DNA of 64,000 nt from Callorhinus ursinus (taxonomy: Eukaryota > Chordata > Mammalia > Carnivora > Otariidae), in contig NW_020312968.1 in the NCBI RefSeq assembly GCF_003265705.1, forward strand, positions 7,670,307-7,734,306. Direction: 5' to 3'. Numbering within the stretch: position 1 is the stretch's first letter; each line of letters starts with the position of its first letter. Positions 43,367-55,174 of this stretch are shown piece by piece. The position numbers were made by a program, and so were the translations under genes. The notes below the pieces were generated by a model. The model did not search any database, was not told where the DNA came from, and was given only the letters and a program-made list of their open reading frames with translations.

Positions 43367-43466
43367 GGAGCACTGGGTGTTATGAACAAACAATGAATCA
43401 TGGAACACTGAACCAAAAACTAATGATGTAATATATGGTGATTAACATAACAGTAAAAAATTAAAA
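43367..43466 (+). mobile_element. Very short 5'-truncated carnivore L1 (about 100 bp)
   Basis: Starts 'ggagcactgggtgttatgaa' and ends 'aacataacagtaaaaaatta' plus A tail, the last 100 bp of the carnivore L1. Target-site repeats 'aaaaa[c]attgcct' at 43354-43366 and about 43467-43478. Confidence 0.95.
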
Positions 43467-43769
43467 AAAAAAATTGCCTCTTTCTCCCTGGCAGTGATTT
43501 GAGGACTGTCCTGACCAATCAAGGTGGAAATCGGCATTCCTATGGTGAAGCACTATGTTCATGCCATTGGCTACAAGAAAACAAGCTAGTTTGGTTGTGT
43601 TCTGATTTCTTTGGAGGTTTCACTAACATTCTCAAATGGGAATAAGATCAAGTAAGTAGGGATACTATTTATACTACCAGCTATATTATTCCTACACCTC
43701 AGAGTATGTAATCGTGTATAAGTATCAGCCAGGATCCAAATAGAAAGTACTCTGAGTTGGAAACAGAGG

Positions 43770-43908
43770 AAGAGCTCATTTTCATGAAGTTTGAATCATG
43801 TTCATCTTTTCACCAGAAGCTGTTTTGCCCATAGCTTATTTCATTCTGAGGTAGCTCAGCATTTCAACCTATCAGAGCATCACTTTGCATTCCGTATGGT
43901 TCACTGAG
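43770..43908 (+). repeat. 139 bp duplicated segment, copy 2
   Basis: Second copy of the segment at 42231-42369, 1,539 bp downstream and in the same orientation. Differences are at 'tcatgaagtttg', 'gaagctgtt' and 'gaggtagctc'. Confidence 0.9.
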
Positions 43909-44969
43909 TAGATTTAGTGCCAGGTTAGGAAGGGGTCTAACTTTAGGTAGCTTAAGTGCCATTTATAATGAGGAGGGGACATCTGCTCTGGGGCCATCTT
44001 TTGACCCCTGGCTCCTACTGCAATGAATGCAGCTTGCCCTACCTGTCCATGGGCATCTTGTCTGGCACCTGCCAGGCTATGGGGCATCGGCTGGCACCTT
44101 TGATGATGTTTAGGTCCTGCCATGCCTGTGACTTGAGGGTCTTACATTTTGCATCTCTCTTATCTCAAACTTGGGTTCACATCTTGGCCTTTAGAAAGCC
44201 CGAGAAACTTCAGCTGCCTTCCCTGTACTGCCTGAGAGTATATAGGTCCCTCAGGCTCCCATGGGTCTGCCTTGTAAGTTCTATTTTGATCACCTAAGCA
44301 CCATGTCCCTGCACTGCCAGGCTCCCTTGAGGCAGCTTACACTCTTTCCAGGATATTCCCTGGAAAGGCAGACTCAGCTGACTTTCCCTGTTATTTTGCC
44401 AAGCCTCCTTGGGGGTCCTATTATTCTACTTTCTGCAACCAAGGCCCGGAGAAATAGGGTGTTGGAAACTGTCTCAGTGACCCACGTAACATGTTAAACC
44501 TGTTCTTGCATTCTCCAAATCCTTCCCTTTCTTCTCGACTTTATGACTTAATTTTGTAAACTGAGCTCAGTCCTGTAAACTTAGTCTTCCTTGCAGTTCA
44601 AAATATAACCCTCTTTCACCTTAGTGCCTCGATCTGACTAATCTTAATGCACTTTGGCTTTTGGAGGATTATTTTTCCTCTGGGTATAAAACAATGTTTT
44701 ATTTGAAACTCAAAACCTGACAATGACTTCTTTGTTATAGGAGGTATCTGCCCTCCTTTTATCCAGGGAACTTAGCTGTGTGTTCAGGGCTCAGCTTTAC
44801 TTACTGGTGGAAAGTACAACAACAAGTTCAAAGAAGAGAGGTGGGCGAGGAAATTTAATATCAAAAAAATTCTACTACATTTGTAGTTATAACTTACATT
44901 GCATTTGTGCAAGAAATTTATATAAATCTTTATAGTTTTCAAAATGCTTTCATGTATGTCATCTTGAAG
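43909..44969. other. Unresolved, moderately GC-rich sequence
   Basis: 43950-44480 is richer in C/G than its surroundings and contains overlapping short open frames without domains. It may be an old LTR or simply unique DNA; I cannot assign it. Confidence 0.35.
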
Positions 44970-45205
44970 CAGTATAGAATAAAGGTTAAAAACCTAAACC
45001 TTGGACCTGGGCTTTGATTATGGTTCAACCACTCCAGAGCAATATGTTGTTGGATGAGCTAATTTAATTTTCTTCATCTGTAAAATAAAGACAAAGGGCA
45101 TAGTAGTAACAGTATCATCGTAAGGTGTTCAGCATTAAATAAGACTTCATCTGTGTAAAGAACTTAGCGTGAAGCCTGATACACATTATTTATAGTTGGC
45201 ATGAC
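44970..45205 (+). mobile_element. MIR SINE, near full length
   Basis: 'agtatagaataaaggttaaa', 'ccttggacctgggctttgat', 'tttcttcatctgtaaaataa', 'gttcagcattaaataagact' and 'aacttagcgtgaagcctgat' follow MIR from head to 3' end. Confidence 0.8.
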
Positions 45206-46299
45206 TTCTATTTCAAGAAACTGCGGAGTATAAATAAGGACCACATTTAGGTTCTTAACGTTGGTATTAATCTCTTTGAACCTTCCATCTGTCAGGTTTG
45301 TTCAACCTCCAATCTTACTCGTGGATTCCATATCTTTGTCTAAAGCTGGGTGAAGAAGATGGAGGCCCTTAATGGCCAAAATATTTGGCAGTTCATGTGT
45401 GCCACCATGTGTATGGTCATTCCACTAGGCGAGGCAGGGCTTGGGGGCTTTGTTAACTCATGCTGGGAAGCTGGGGGCCCTAGCGCAGCTTCGCGACACA
45501 GGAGGCATGGAAGAGTTCCAGTTCTCAGTCAGCCTGCAGCCCTGCAGATGTCTCTGTGTCTTCTCTTTCTCACCCAGTAGCACTCCTTTTCTTCTGTCCT
45601 CCTCCGGGACAACCTAACATAATGTCAAGAGGTTGACACTTTAGGAAGAAAATGTGGAAGCAGGATTGATGTCAAAGCATTTCTACTTCTGGGAGGTACC
45701 TCCTGTGTTTAAGCAAAGGCGTGCTGCAGGAAAAACAAAGCATATGTTAATATCTCAACAAATTATCCTGATATGCATTGAATTCCTGGAAGCAGTTAGT
45801 ATAGGTATTCCATGATGTGATGGAAAGATAAAGAATTTTGAGTTACACTTTTATCACTTCACCTAAATCCAGTGAAGGAGTTCTAGGAATAAATATTTAA
45901 TAATATTGAAAATGAGGATAAGACATCAGACTTAATTTCTGTCAGGCTCATAGAAAGAAGAAAAAGGAATCAGTCCAATACTGAATATTTAAATGATTTT
46001 AGGAACTTGTCCTAGTAATTGGAATAAACCTAGAAATCTATAACTAGTTGTCTATGATGATTAAAGATGGAAATGCAAATATATATACACAAACAAAAAT
46101 TTGCAAGAAATCCTAGATTATATATAGAAGAGGGAAAGAAATTCACAACCAAGACTGAAAACTCAGATCTATAAAAGAAAAATATAGTTATATTTGTCAA
46201 AAGTTAAAAATAATTATGGTATCTGATATGATAAAGTCAAAAATAAATGATGGATTTGGAAAAAGTACTGGTAATACAGAAGACAAAGGGATTATATAC
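45206..46299. other. Unique AT-rich sequence
   Basis: No supported gene. The small open frame at 45350-45580 has no domain. Confidence 0.45.
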
Positions 46300-46960
46300 A
46301 TAATCATACACAGAACACTTAAAACTTGAAAAAGACAGGCCAGTAGAAAAATGAAAAATTATGTGCTCAGTAAACACAGAAAAGTTGACATGATATATCA
46401 ATTCACCAGTATTAGGCTGACAAAATTGAACAAACACGGAAATGTCAAGTCCTGCCTTGGGTGACACACACACATAGAAGCACACATTCATCCATTGATG
46501 ATAGGATCTGTGACATTTTCTTCTGGAAAGAGACATGGCAATGCCTCCTAAAATTAAAATAAAAAATATAGATATCTGTAGACTTAGCGATTCCACTGAT
46601 AGAAATGTATTCCATGGAAATAAAAAGTCAACCTCAAAGGGAAATATATACAAGAATATTTATCGCCATGTTGTCCATAATAGTTAAATAAACTATGGCA
46701 AACTCATAGCATGGAAAGCTATGCATCTATTAAAAGGAATGAAATAGAGCTCTCTTAGTCATCTTGGAAGGATTTCCATGAAATATTGTTGACTAAGCAA
46801 ACAAAGAAATGTGTGCAATACAATCTATTTCTTGTAACAACTCTCCCATTTAAGACTGACTGTATGTGTGTGTATGTGATTAGAGAGATACACTGTCAAT
46901 TTTAACATGGGTTCCCTGGAGGAGTAGTGATGGGGTGGAGGTAAAGGAAGATGTTGGATG
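46300..46960 (+). mobile_element. Old L1 ORF2 end / 3' UTR fragment
   Basis: Degenerate L1 blocks: 'acttagcgattccactgata', 'gaatatttatcgccatgttg', 'ggaaagctatgcatctatta' and 'gaaatattgttgactaagca', then 'atgggttccctggaggagta'. It is more diverged than 33771-34746. The 138-codon minus-strand frame across 46237-46653 is antisense to it. Confidence 0.65.
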
Positions 46961-47544
46961 TAAAGCAAGGAAAAAAACCATCTAGACTAAAAAGCAGATG
47001 TACAGTCCTCAAATAAAAATACACACATACACACACACACAGAAATTGGGGGGGGGAAAAGATAAATTTGGGCCTTGTGAATGGCCTGTAATCTGTCAAG
47101 TTTCAATTTACAGAATAATATATAGAGTATGCTATCTTTGTTAAAACAAGTAAATAATCTCATACATATGTATATATGTTCTATCTATGTGTACATATTC
47201 ACGCATACACATTGTGCAAGGAAAAAGCACACACTACACTTAGTATTGCACCCTTTCAGAGGTGGGAATGGAGCAAGCACAGGATTACATCTTTATTTCT
47301 TCCCTTATGCATTGTTTGCCTTTTTATACTCAACTTCAATGAATTTTAAATTTTAGATAGTAATGCCTAACATACGTACGACTTCTAGATCCCATAAATC
47401 TGTTGATTCAATCAAGTAATGCACCAACCCTGGCCTGTGGTCAACATTACCAAAGCCAAACTCTGATCTTATCCCAAAGCAAAATTTATTTTCCCTATGC
47501 TAAGTGATTGCTAAGATGCCATTTCCCATTCATCTCTCACCTAC
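46961..47544. other. AT-rich sequence with a short (AC)n
   Basis: (CA)n at 47022-47041; possible further decayed L1 3' UTR around 47280-47360. Nothing else recognised. Confidence 0.4.
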
Positions 47545-47665
47545 TTCTCATCAGTAGCCTGAGAAGGTATTGTTATCCCCATATTTATATATATGGAAGA
47601 AGGAGTCAGAGGGCTCAGTGACTTGACAAATGTCACAGAGGACCTAAATCCAGACCTCAAGTTCT
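47545..47665 (-). mobile_element. MIR fragment, reverse
   Basis: 'gagaaggtattgttatcccc', 'gcacagaggaccta'-like 'atgtcacagaggacctaaat' and 'ccagacctcaagttct' follow reverse MIR. Confidence 0.65.
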
Positions 47666-48101
47666 ATTTTTTCCCCCTTTCAATTATATCACAAATGCTG
47701 CTAAGAAAATGCTTTCCTAGTTCCTTCCAAAAATCCCAACACTTGCCCAGGTCCTAGCAATGGATGGATTTCATGCCACATAGTGAAATTCTCCCCCCTG
47801 GTTGTCAAGAGATCATTTATTTCTTCCAATCTCTGATGCCTTCTTTTCTTCCCCCTCCTTGGCTAAATTCTATTTGTGAAATCATTTGGATACCTTCCAA
47901 ATGTATGGCATCAAAAGAAGACTCAGCCCTATTAGCTGCCTTCCGTTTCAAGTAAAATAGCGTGGTTCTTAAGAAAGTACATGATCAAGGTTTTCGCAGC
48001 CTGAGTGCTAAAGAAATAAGATGAACAACACTAATAAAAAAGGCCTCATAGCCTCAGGCTACTACAGTGAAAGAAACAGAAAAATAGCCAAAATAGAAGG
48101 T

Positions 48102-48457
48102 TGGTATGGACTGAATGTGTCCTCCCCAAATTCATAGATTGAAGCCTTAACTGCCAGTGTGATGGTATTTGGAGGCGGGGCCTTTGGGAGGTAATTAGAG
48201 CTAGAGGAGATCCTGCGAGTGGGGCCTTCGTGAAGGAATAAGTGCCCTTCTACAAAGAGGAAGAGACACGAGTGCTCTCTCCTTCCACCATGAGAGAAGC
48301 TGTGTGCAAAAGACAAGAAAAGTGCCCTCACCAGATGCTAATCTGCTGGTACCCTGATCTTGGACTTCCCAGCTTCCAGAACTGTGAGAAATAAGTGTTT
48401 GTTGTTTAAGCCACCCAGTCTGGCATTTTGTTAGAGTAGCCCAAATAGGCGAAGACA
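48102..48457 (+). mobile_element. MaLR (MLT1-like) solo LTR
   Basis: Starts 'tggtatggactgaatgtgtc' and ends 'ataggcgaagaca' (TG...CA). Blocks 'gtgtgatggtatttggaggc', 'ggggcctttgggaggtaatt', 'gagaagctgtgtgcaaaaga' and 'gttgtttaagccacccagtc' are characteristic. Flanking 5-mers aaggt/atggt may be a one-mismatch duplicated target. Confidence 0.82.
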
Positions 48458-48579
48458 ATGGTGTGGCTAGTGAATAGAAATCACTGATACAACCAGTCTT
48501 TTCGCATTTGCTATTAGGCAGTGTAGGACTGTTGCACGTATGTGTGTGTGCTTTTATTTCTTAAATCATAAATCATACT

Positions 48580-49129
48580 TGTGGTAGGCAGGATTCTAAG
48601 GTGACCCCTGACTGTGTGTAATCCCATTCCCTTGAACGTAGGCAAAACTTGGGTCTTGCTTTTAGTCAATAGCGTATAGCAAAGGGAATGGGATAGTTAG
48701 TCCTGTGATTGTGTTACATGACCTAAGACTGTTTTAGGAAACCGGAGAGGGATTCTCCTGCTGGCCTAGAGAATGAGTCAGCTGCCATGTTGTAAAAGGG
48801 CCACGTGGCAAGGTACTGAGGGTGGCCTCTGGGAGCCGAGAGTGTTCCCACCTGACAGCCAGCAAAGAAACCCAGGAACTCCAGTCCTACAACCCTGAGG
48901 GACTGAATTCTACAAATGGGTGCATGAACTTGGAAGAAGACCCTGAACTCCAGAAACAAATGTGGGCTGAGTGACATCTTGATTGCAGCTTTGTGAGACC
49001 CTGAGTAGAGGATCCAGCTACACAGTGCCTGGACTTCTGACCCATGCAAACTCTGAGTTAAGAAACATGTTTTGTTTTAAGCCACTAAGTGTGTGGTGAT
49101 CTGTTAGGCACCAACAGAAAATGAATACA
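48580..49129 (+). mobile_element. MaLR-like solo LTR, same type as 20958-21563
   Basis: Starts 'tgtggtaggcaggattctaa' and ends 'gaaaatgaataca'. Blocks 'gggccacgtggcaaggtact', 'cctgacagccagcaaagaaa', 'cttgattgcagctttgtgag' and 'ttttaagccactaagtgtgt' parallel those in 20958-21563. Sits 122 bp after the previous LTR and in the same orientation. The frame on the minus strand here is antisense to the LTR. Confidence 0.65.
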
Positions 49130-49159
49130 GTACACAACAAGTACCAACCATGATGTCAT

Positions 49160-49330
49160 GGAAACACAGCTCTGGAACGTAGAAGACTTGGCTTCATTCC
49201 TCATGTTCCAATGAACTTGCTACGGGGGCATCAGCAACCTTTGGCAGCTTCGGGGACCTGCTCTGTGAAATGAGGGCCTCTTCAAGATCTCTTTAGGGTC
49301 TTGTTGCTAACACCTCCAGGCTAGTGTTGA
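49160..49330 (+). mobile_element. MIR fragment
   Basis: 'cagctctggaacgtagaaga', 'cttggcttcattcctcatgt' and 'gacctgctctgtgaaatgag' match the MIR layout with decay. Confidence 0.55.
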
Positions 49331-49487
49331 CATTAATTACTACAGGATTTTTAGCCATATCAAATGTATCATATCAAATATCCTATCAAGTGCTTGTTAT
49401 CATATATTTTAATCTGGCTCACTTATTTATTGTCATTTTTACTCTTCCCCTGCCCCCAAGGCTATTAAATTAGCATGCTCAAATTTT

Positions 49488-49601
49488 TTTTTTTTTGCTT
49501 TTTCAAAATTTAAATTCAATTAGCCAACATATCATTAGTTTCAGATGTAGTGTTCAGTAATTCATTAGTTGCGTAGAACACCCAGGGCTCATCACATCAC
49601 G
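49488..49601 (-). mobile_element. Short 5'-truncated L1, reverse
   Basis: 'aaattcaattagccaacata', 'cattagtttcagatgtagtg' and 'acacccagggctcatcacat' are the reverse of a carnivore L1 3' end. The T tail is at 49485-49496. Target-site repeats 'tgctca[a/g]atttt' at 49476-49487 and 49602-49613. Confidence 0.93.
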
Positions 49602-49613
49602 TGCTCAGATTTT

Positions 49614-52600
49614 GATTTAAGAACTCAGGAAGAGGTCTAAGGACTAGTTCAGAAAGGTGTTTAAGAAACATGGTATGATGATCAGTATTACCTTTGAGAA
49701 ATTTAATTGTAAAATTGAGAAGTAAGACATAGCTAAGGTAAAAAAAAAAAAAGGGAAATGGGGATTTTACTTTCCAAAACATTTTCAGGAATGTGAAGGA
49801 TCGGTCAGATGTGATTTGTGTCTCTATTTCTGGAGCATTGCATAATGTGGGCAAACAGAGCAAATCCCCAGCATCTCTGGAGAGAATGGTGCACATTCCC
49901 CAGGTGAGACTCTTGCATCAGAAGGCAGCACCTTCCCATCACCATCAGGATGCTGGTGGTTCAGCAGGTTCGTCTTAATGGTGTGCACTTGCTCATGCAT
50001 AAAAGAGAGAAGTGAACAACAGTGGAACCACCAACTGTTTTATTGTACTTTGTCACTATCATGAAGCATCGTAGTTCATATTTATTATAAGTAATGAGGC
50101 TTGGAGAGGCAAAGCTGCACAGGGTAAGTGGTATTTTCCCTCCTGATCCCACAAGGCGCTGCGAACAAAGGCGATTTCTGCTATAAATAGGACCTGGGTC
50201 AGGAAATGCTTCATGCACGTATTAATAATCGATGTCCTACACAGGCAGCATAAGGTGAGGGCTGGGGTAATTATCACTGAGTTAAGAAAACGAAGAAATG
50301 ACTTCCTATGCTCCAGGTGGAAGTTGGTGTGACCAGATGAAGGAATTCTCTATTAATTTAATTTTCCCTCCTTGCATTGACTTAGCTCTGCCGTTGACAC
50401 AGGAGTACTGGAGCTTACTCTAGGAAGGCAGCCCTTTGGAGCAGGGGAGTTAGCCATCATTTGCAAACTCACCACCAGACTGGAAGCAAAGCTAGAAGAC
50501 ACAGCTGCCAAAGCCAATAGCTGCAACCTGTGGCACGCTTCACAGCCTGGGCTCTCCCATCACCCTAGGAGAGAGGTCCCTCCCCCTCAGTCCTCCTCGA
50601 CGGGCGCATGGGCGCCGGGGGGGCTGCTCTCCCCGCACCTGTCGCACCTCCCGGCTTTGGCAGAATGAAATGAGGAGACAGCTGGAATCATTATAGTTCT
50701 GGTGTTTGAAGGTTGCCCAGATGAAAAACAAACAAACAAATCTGGTGAGTTTCATGTTTCTTTTAAGTGTACAGAAAAGCAGCTGCTAAGTGCTGTAGGA
50801 GATCAAAGGAGACTTTTAAATTCAGGACACCAAAGTGTTCTTCCTGGCTTGATCCTTGGTGGAGATTTGTTAGAAAACTTTAGAAGGGAGTTGCAGAAAA
50901 GTATTAGGTCTGTTAAACTTGGCTGAATTGCGAAAAGTTCTTTATAAAGCTCCTTAAGTGTCTTCATTGCTGCTCTCTGCGGAGAATGGGACAGTGTGGG
51001 GGAGCACCTAGGTTGTTATTTTGGGTGGTGAGTCAAGGGCACAGTTGAAAAACATTTATTTAATAGAGTGATGAGGTAATATGATTGGTTGGCTATTAAT
51101 TGTCAGTTTCTTAGAAACAAAGGTATATTCTGAAGCCTCCAGTAATTCCAGTACTTGGAATGAAATGAAGTTTAATCTTAGCCCCCAAGTTTGAAGTTGT
51201 GTCTTAAAATATAACGATATTATGTAGGTAAAATAACCGGCATATTATTTTCAATGTACATTGCATTATTTTGAGTAGCTTAGACTCCAAATGATTGGGG
51301 CAAACAAAAATGTATATTTGTTTTCTATCAGTACCTCGGCAGTTACAAATTTTCTTAACAGTAAGAGAATGTAAAATTACTTTGTCATTTTGGATTACAA
51401 TAGAAAAAGGGAATGATAGTATTTGAATATTCAAGGTTTCTGAACATTAAAAAATCTTATATTTTTTAAAGTTATAGTTTCTATTTTGTCCAGAATGGGT
51501 TAAATGCCTGGTTTGGGAATGGTTTTTACTCTAAAGTCACTTTAATTTGGTGTGCTTTAAATGACTTCTTGATCATGTTACCTTTCCATTTAGCAGCAGA
51601 AAAATTTAAAATATGTTATATGGATAGAACTAACATTGCTAATGTGTCCTAGAATACATTTTAGTTACTGTTGTTGATAGTGTTTGTACGTGTGATAAGA
51701 TCTATTTTGGTTATTCTGAGATTTTTTCCCCCATTTGTTATCCAAACTAAATGAGTTGCTTTCGGCTAAGTTTTTCCCCCCCCCGGCTAAAATAATATAT
51801 CTTAAAAATTAATTTTCACCTGGAATTGTTTTAATGCACAAATTTAATTGAGAACTCTCTAATACCTAGTTATTTTGGTCAAGTTTGAATCTTATTTTGA
51901 CAGTTTTAAGGGGCTTGCCGAGGAGGGGGGGGTGGAGAAAGGGAATGTGAAGAGGCTCTTGAATTAAATAATGTATAAAGGTTAAACATCAAACACTCAT
52001 GACTGTTATCATAATTCTAAATCACAGCTGACCATAGATATTGATCTCTTCCTCCAATAAATCCTCACCTCCTCAATGTATTTTTTCTTCTGTTGACCTG
52101 ATTTTCATTTTCGTAGCCTCTGGGATGTAGCTCCATAAAAGGTAGGTTTGAGGTAGGTTTTCATTTTGGATACATGCCACAATTTGGAATTGAAATTACC
52201 AGAGGAATTCCAAATGAGGTCCTGGGTGGGGCACATTCTCCAGGTGGTCTTGTCAAGGTACTGAGCTGTAGCGTTGGTTGGTTCTCCAACGAAAGGCAGG
52301 TGAATATGTGTGCGTATCTAACTGCAAGAGAAATTCTGGTTTTTAAAGGACGTGTGTAGAATTTCTGGAAATGAAACTTTAAGAACAGTTTAAAGTCATT
52401 CAACAAAAAGCCATTTTTATTTATTTGCTCCCCACATTTGAGGATTAATTCACAACCGTTTTAATTTGGTGATCGGAATATGGTTTGTGTGGTTGGAAAA
52501 GAGCTGTGCTTGTCTTCTGTCTTCTGTGTGAAATGCCCCCATTTTTTCTTATTTTGGTGCCCAATGGTATAGGTGTAGCTTTTATTTAAAAAATAAAGTC

Positions 52601-54441
52601 ATTCAATTTCAAAGATAGAGCCTAGTATTTGTAAATTAATTTTATTAGAAATTTGACTGGAATATGTGTTTCACAAGGTCCATGGGAGTTGAAAAATTCA
52701 TCAAGGTAGTTGCTTCTTAATTTGTAGTAAAATACATGTCCCTTTGAGAACAAATACTTTAAACATGGTACATGTTCATTGTAGATAGATCAGAAGATAT
52801 AGAAAAGTACAAAAATAGTTTTAAAAACCACTCAGTCTCAGAGTGAGAGAACTATTAAATATGGTGTATTTATCAGTATAAAGTATGCATATTTTTAAAA
52901 AAGTGGGATCATACTGTATGCAAACTATATTCTGCCTTTTCCCATAAAATATTAATTATTTTCAAGCACTCTTGACTATTTTAAGTAGCTATATAATGGT
53001 TTTTTTTTTGCACAAAATTCAGTTTCTATTATTAAACTTGCATAATTATCTTTTCCTCTTTTGATTTTTTATTCTTTGGATCTATCATGTATGAATATGG
53101 AACATAAGAATTACAATCCTAATGGTAGAGCATTTACTATGTACTTCTTACCTAAATGCTGAATAGCCTCATATTTAAAATTTTAAATTCATAATGACAA
53201 ACTCATTGTTGTTAAACATGGATCATTAAGTATCTACATAATATTCTATTAAATGGATAAATCATAATTCTTCAAAATATTCCCTTGCTGACATTTAAAA
53301 TTTCATTTTAGAGTAAGAGGGTATAATAAGATTTGCTTGGTACAGTTCATTTTATATGTTGAAAACACAGGCTCTTCCTTATTCCCCAAATATGGATGTT
53401 TTCACTTCTTCACAATGGAATACTTCATGATGGGCATGGATAAAGGAAGTTCTTTATTTCTACACCTTCATTTTAATTTTAAGCATTGCAAACACCAGTT
53501 ATTATAACTAATATTGGCTGAGTGGGTTCTATAAAGATTCATTTAAAAAAGACTTAATAGGCCATTAATATATCAGGTGAACACCTTGTAAAGAGTCTCC
53601 CTTACAAATCATTTAGAACACTCTTCTCTCTGATGGGTACCATTACACTTGCATATTTGTAAGCAAATAGAATATTGGCTTTATTAAAATTCTCAGGTAC
53701 TTTTGATACAACTACCTCTAATATAACAATAGTAGTGTCAGCCTGTGGTTTTAGGTGGGGTATAATATCGGTATGGGGTGATAGATTTTGAAAAACTAAT
53801 TATCAGTTACTAGCTTAAAATAGCGTTTGGCTAGCAGTTCCTACTTAATAGTTCCCCACTTTACACTAAAATTCTTAGGAAGACATTCTAGAAGATGGAT
53901 TCATAATACTTCCAAAGACCAATACTGATAGACAGTGTTGCCAGGATCTGGGAGAAATTTCACCGGACTAAAAAATATCAGTAACTCAAGGTTCACTATG
54001 ACCAGAAAATGGGAAGAAATCAACATTTATGCCTTTTTTGTGTGTGTTTGCCTTCTAATTCACAACCTCATGGACAGAACTGAGTTTCTGTCCCCTTATT
54101 GAGTGCTGCTCTTGAGGAAGCCACACCAAAGTACTCTGTCTGTGTTCCTGCTAGATATTAGCATTTCTCTTTCTAAAACTCTCCGTGATGGCAGACCACA
54201 TCAACAGCTGTGGAGAGAGGGTGGTGGATTACCAGTGTTGATGATGCCATGCACCCCTGGGTGAATCTGTGCAGGTGGGTAGAGGGCGTGGGAGAAGCCC
54301 AAGAGCAGTGCACATGGAATTGGGGGTTATCATGTACTCCATCTCTTCAGGCATGGCTCCCTGAGCAGGGCTGCGCAGTTTGTACTCTGCCCGAGTGAAC
54401 GGCACATGGAGACTGCCTTAAAAAGGAATGGTGCCTTTTTG

Positions 54442-54443
<2 letters not shown>
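49614..54443. other. 4.8 kb repeat-poor interval
   Basis: No SINE, carnivore L1 or LTR is seen, although the rest of the window averages roughly one such insertion every 1.5 kb. 51000-53900 is strongly AT-rich. A C/G-rich patch with eight CpG lies at 50597-50655. A weak reverse MIR-like trace may exist near 50070-50130, and 52770-53050 may be an ancient LINE trace. Short open frames (for example 52161-52406 minus, 50702-50926 plus) have no domain. Confidence 0.5.
50597..50655. promoter_or_regulatory. Small CpG-rich patch
   Basis: Eight CpG within 60 bp ('ctcgacgggcgcatgggcgc', 'ccccgcacctgtcgcacctc', 'ccggc') surrounded by CpG-poor DNA. Contains an E-box-like CACCTG. It may be a decayed promoter or enhancer core; no exon is visible beside it. 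Confidence 0.3.

Positions 54444-54489
<46 letters not shown>
54444..54489 (+). repeat. (TG)n microsatellite
   Basis: About 22 uninterrupted TG units. Alternating purine-pyrimidine DNA can adopt the Z form and is likely length-polymorphic. Confidence 0.97.
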
Positions 54490-54988
54490 ACCTCACACAA
54501 AGTCCTTGCATGGGCTGGTGGTCACCTTCTCTTTAGAGCATCAGAAATCCAGACTGTGCAGGTAGGAAAAATACAAAAAAAAAAAATGTGCAAATCAGTC
54601 TACCTGCTAGCAGCAGAGATCTGAGAAGGGGATGTGAACAGTGCCCAGTGGACCATGACTGAGGCCGAGGGAAATTCTCAAGACCTCTTTCTGTGTTGGT
54701 AAATAGCTGGCTGAACTCTTTTTTTGAGATGGAGTGCAATTCTGTTAAATAACAGGTGGCATTGAAAAATACTAGAAGGAAGATAATCTGGCTGTCCTCC
54801 ATCTGGTGAGATTATGGGGTTAAGAATGATTATTATTTTATGTAAAATAATACACATAATATTTTAATAATCAGAAAAATGAAGGTCCTCCTTAAATAAG
54901 AAGAGAAAAATCTGCTGAAAGTTTTATATTCATTGATATTCTAACAATAGAATTGGGGGTCTTTCTTGCCTCTTTTTAAATTTTTTTT
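54490..54988. other. Unique sequence
   Basis: A-run at 54577-54587; no supported feature. Confidence 0.5.
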
Positions 54989-55174
54989 TAAAAGATTTTA
55001 TTTGTTTGACAGAGAGAGACACAGCGAGAGAAGGAACACAAGCAGGGGGAGTGGGAGAGGGAGAAGCAGGCTTCCCCGAGCAGGGAGCCCAATGTGGGGC
55101 TCCATCCCAGGACCCTGGGATCATGATCCGAGCTGAAGGCAGACACTTAACGACTGAGCCACCCAGGCACCCCC
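54989..55174 (-). mobile_element. Carnivore SINE, reverse
   Basis: 'gacagagagagacacagcga', 'agcagggggagtgggagagg' and 'gagccacccaggcaccccc'. Possible short T-rich duplicated target ('aaattttt') on both sides. Confidence 0.94.

Noticed and set aside
46237..46653. 138-codon minus-strand frame with hydrophobic translation
   Set aside because: Antisense to an old L1 ORF2 fragment; AT-rich antisense of L1 commonly yields Phe/Leu-rich frames.
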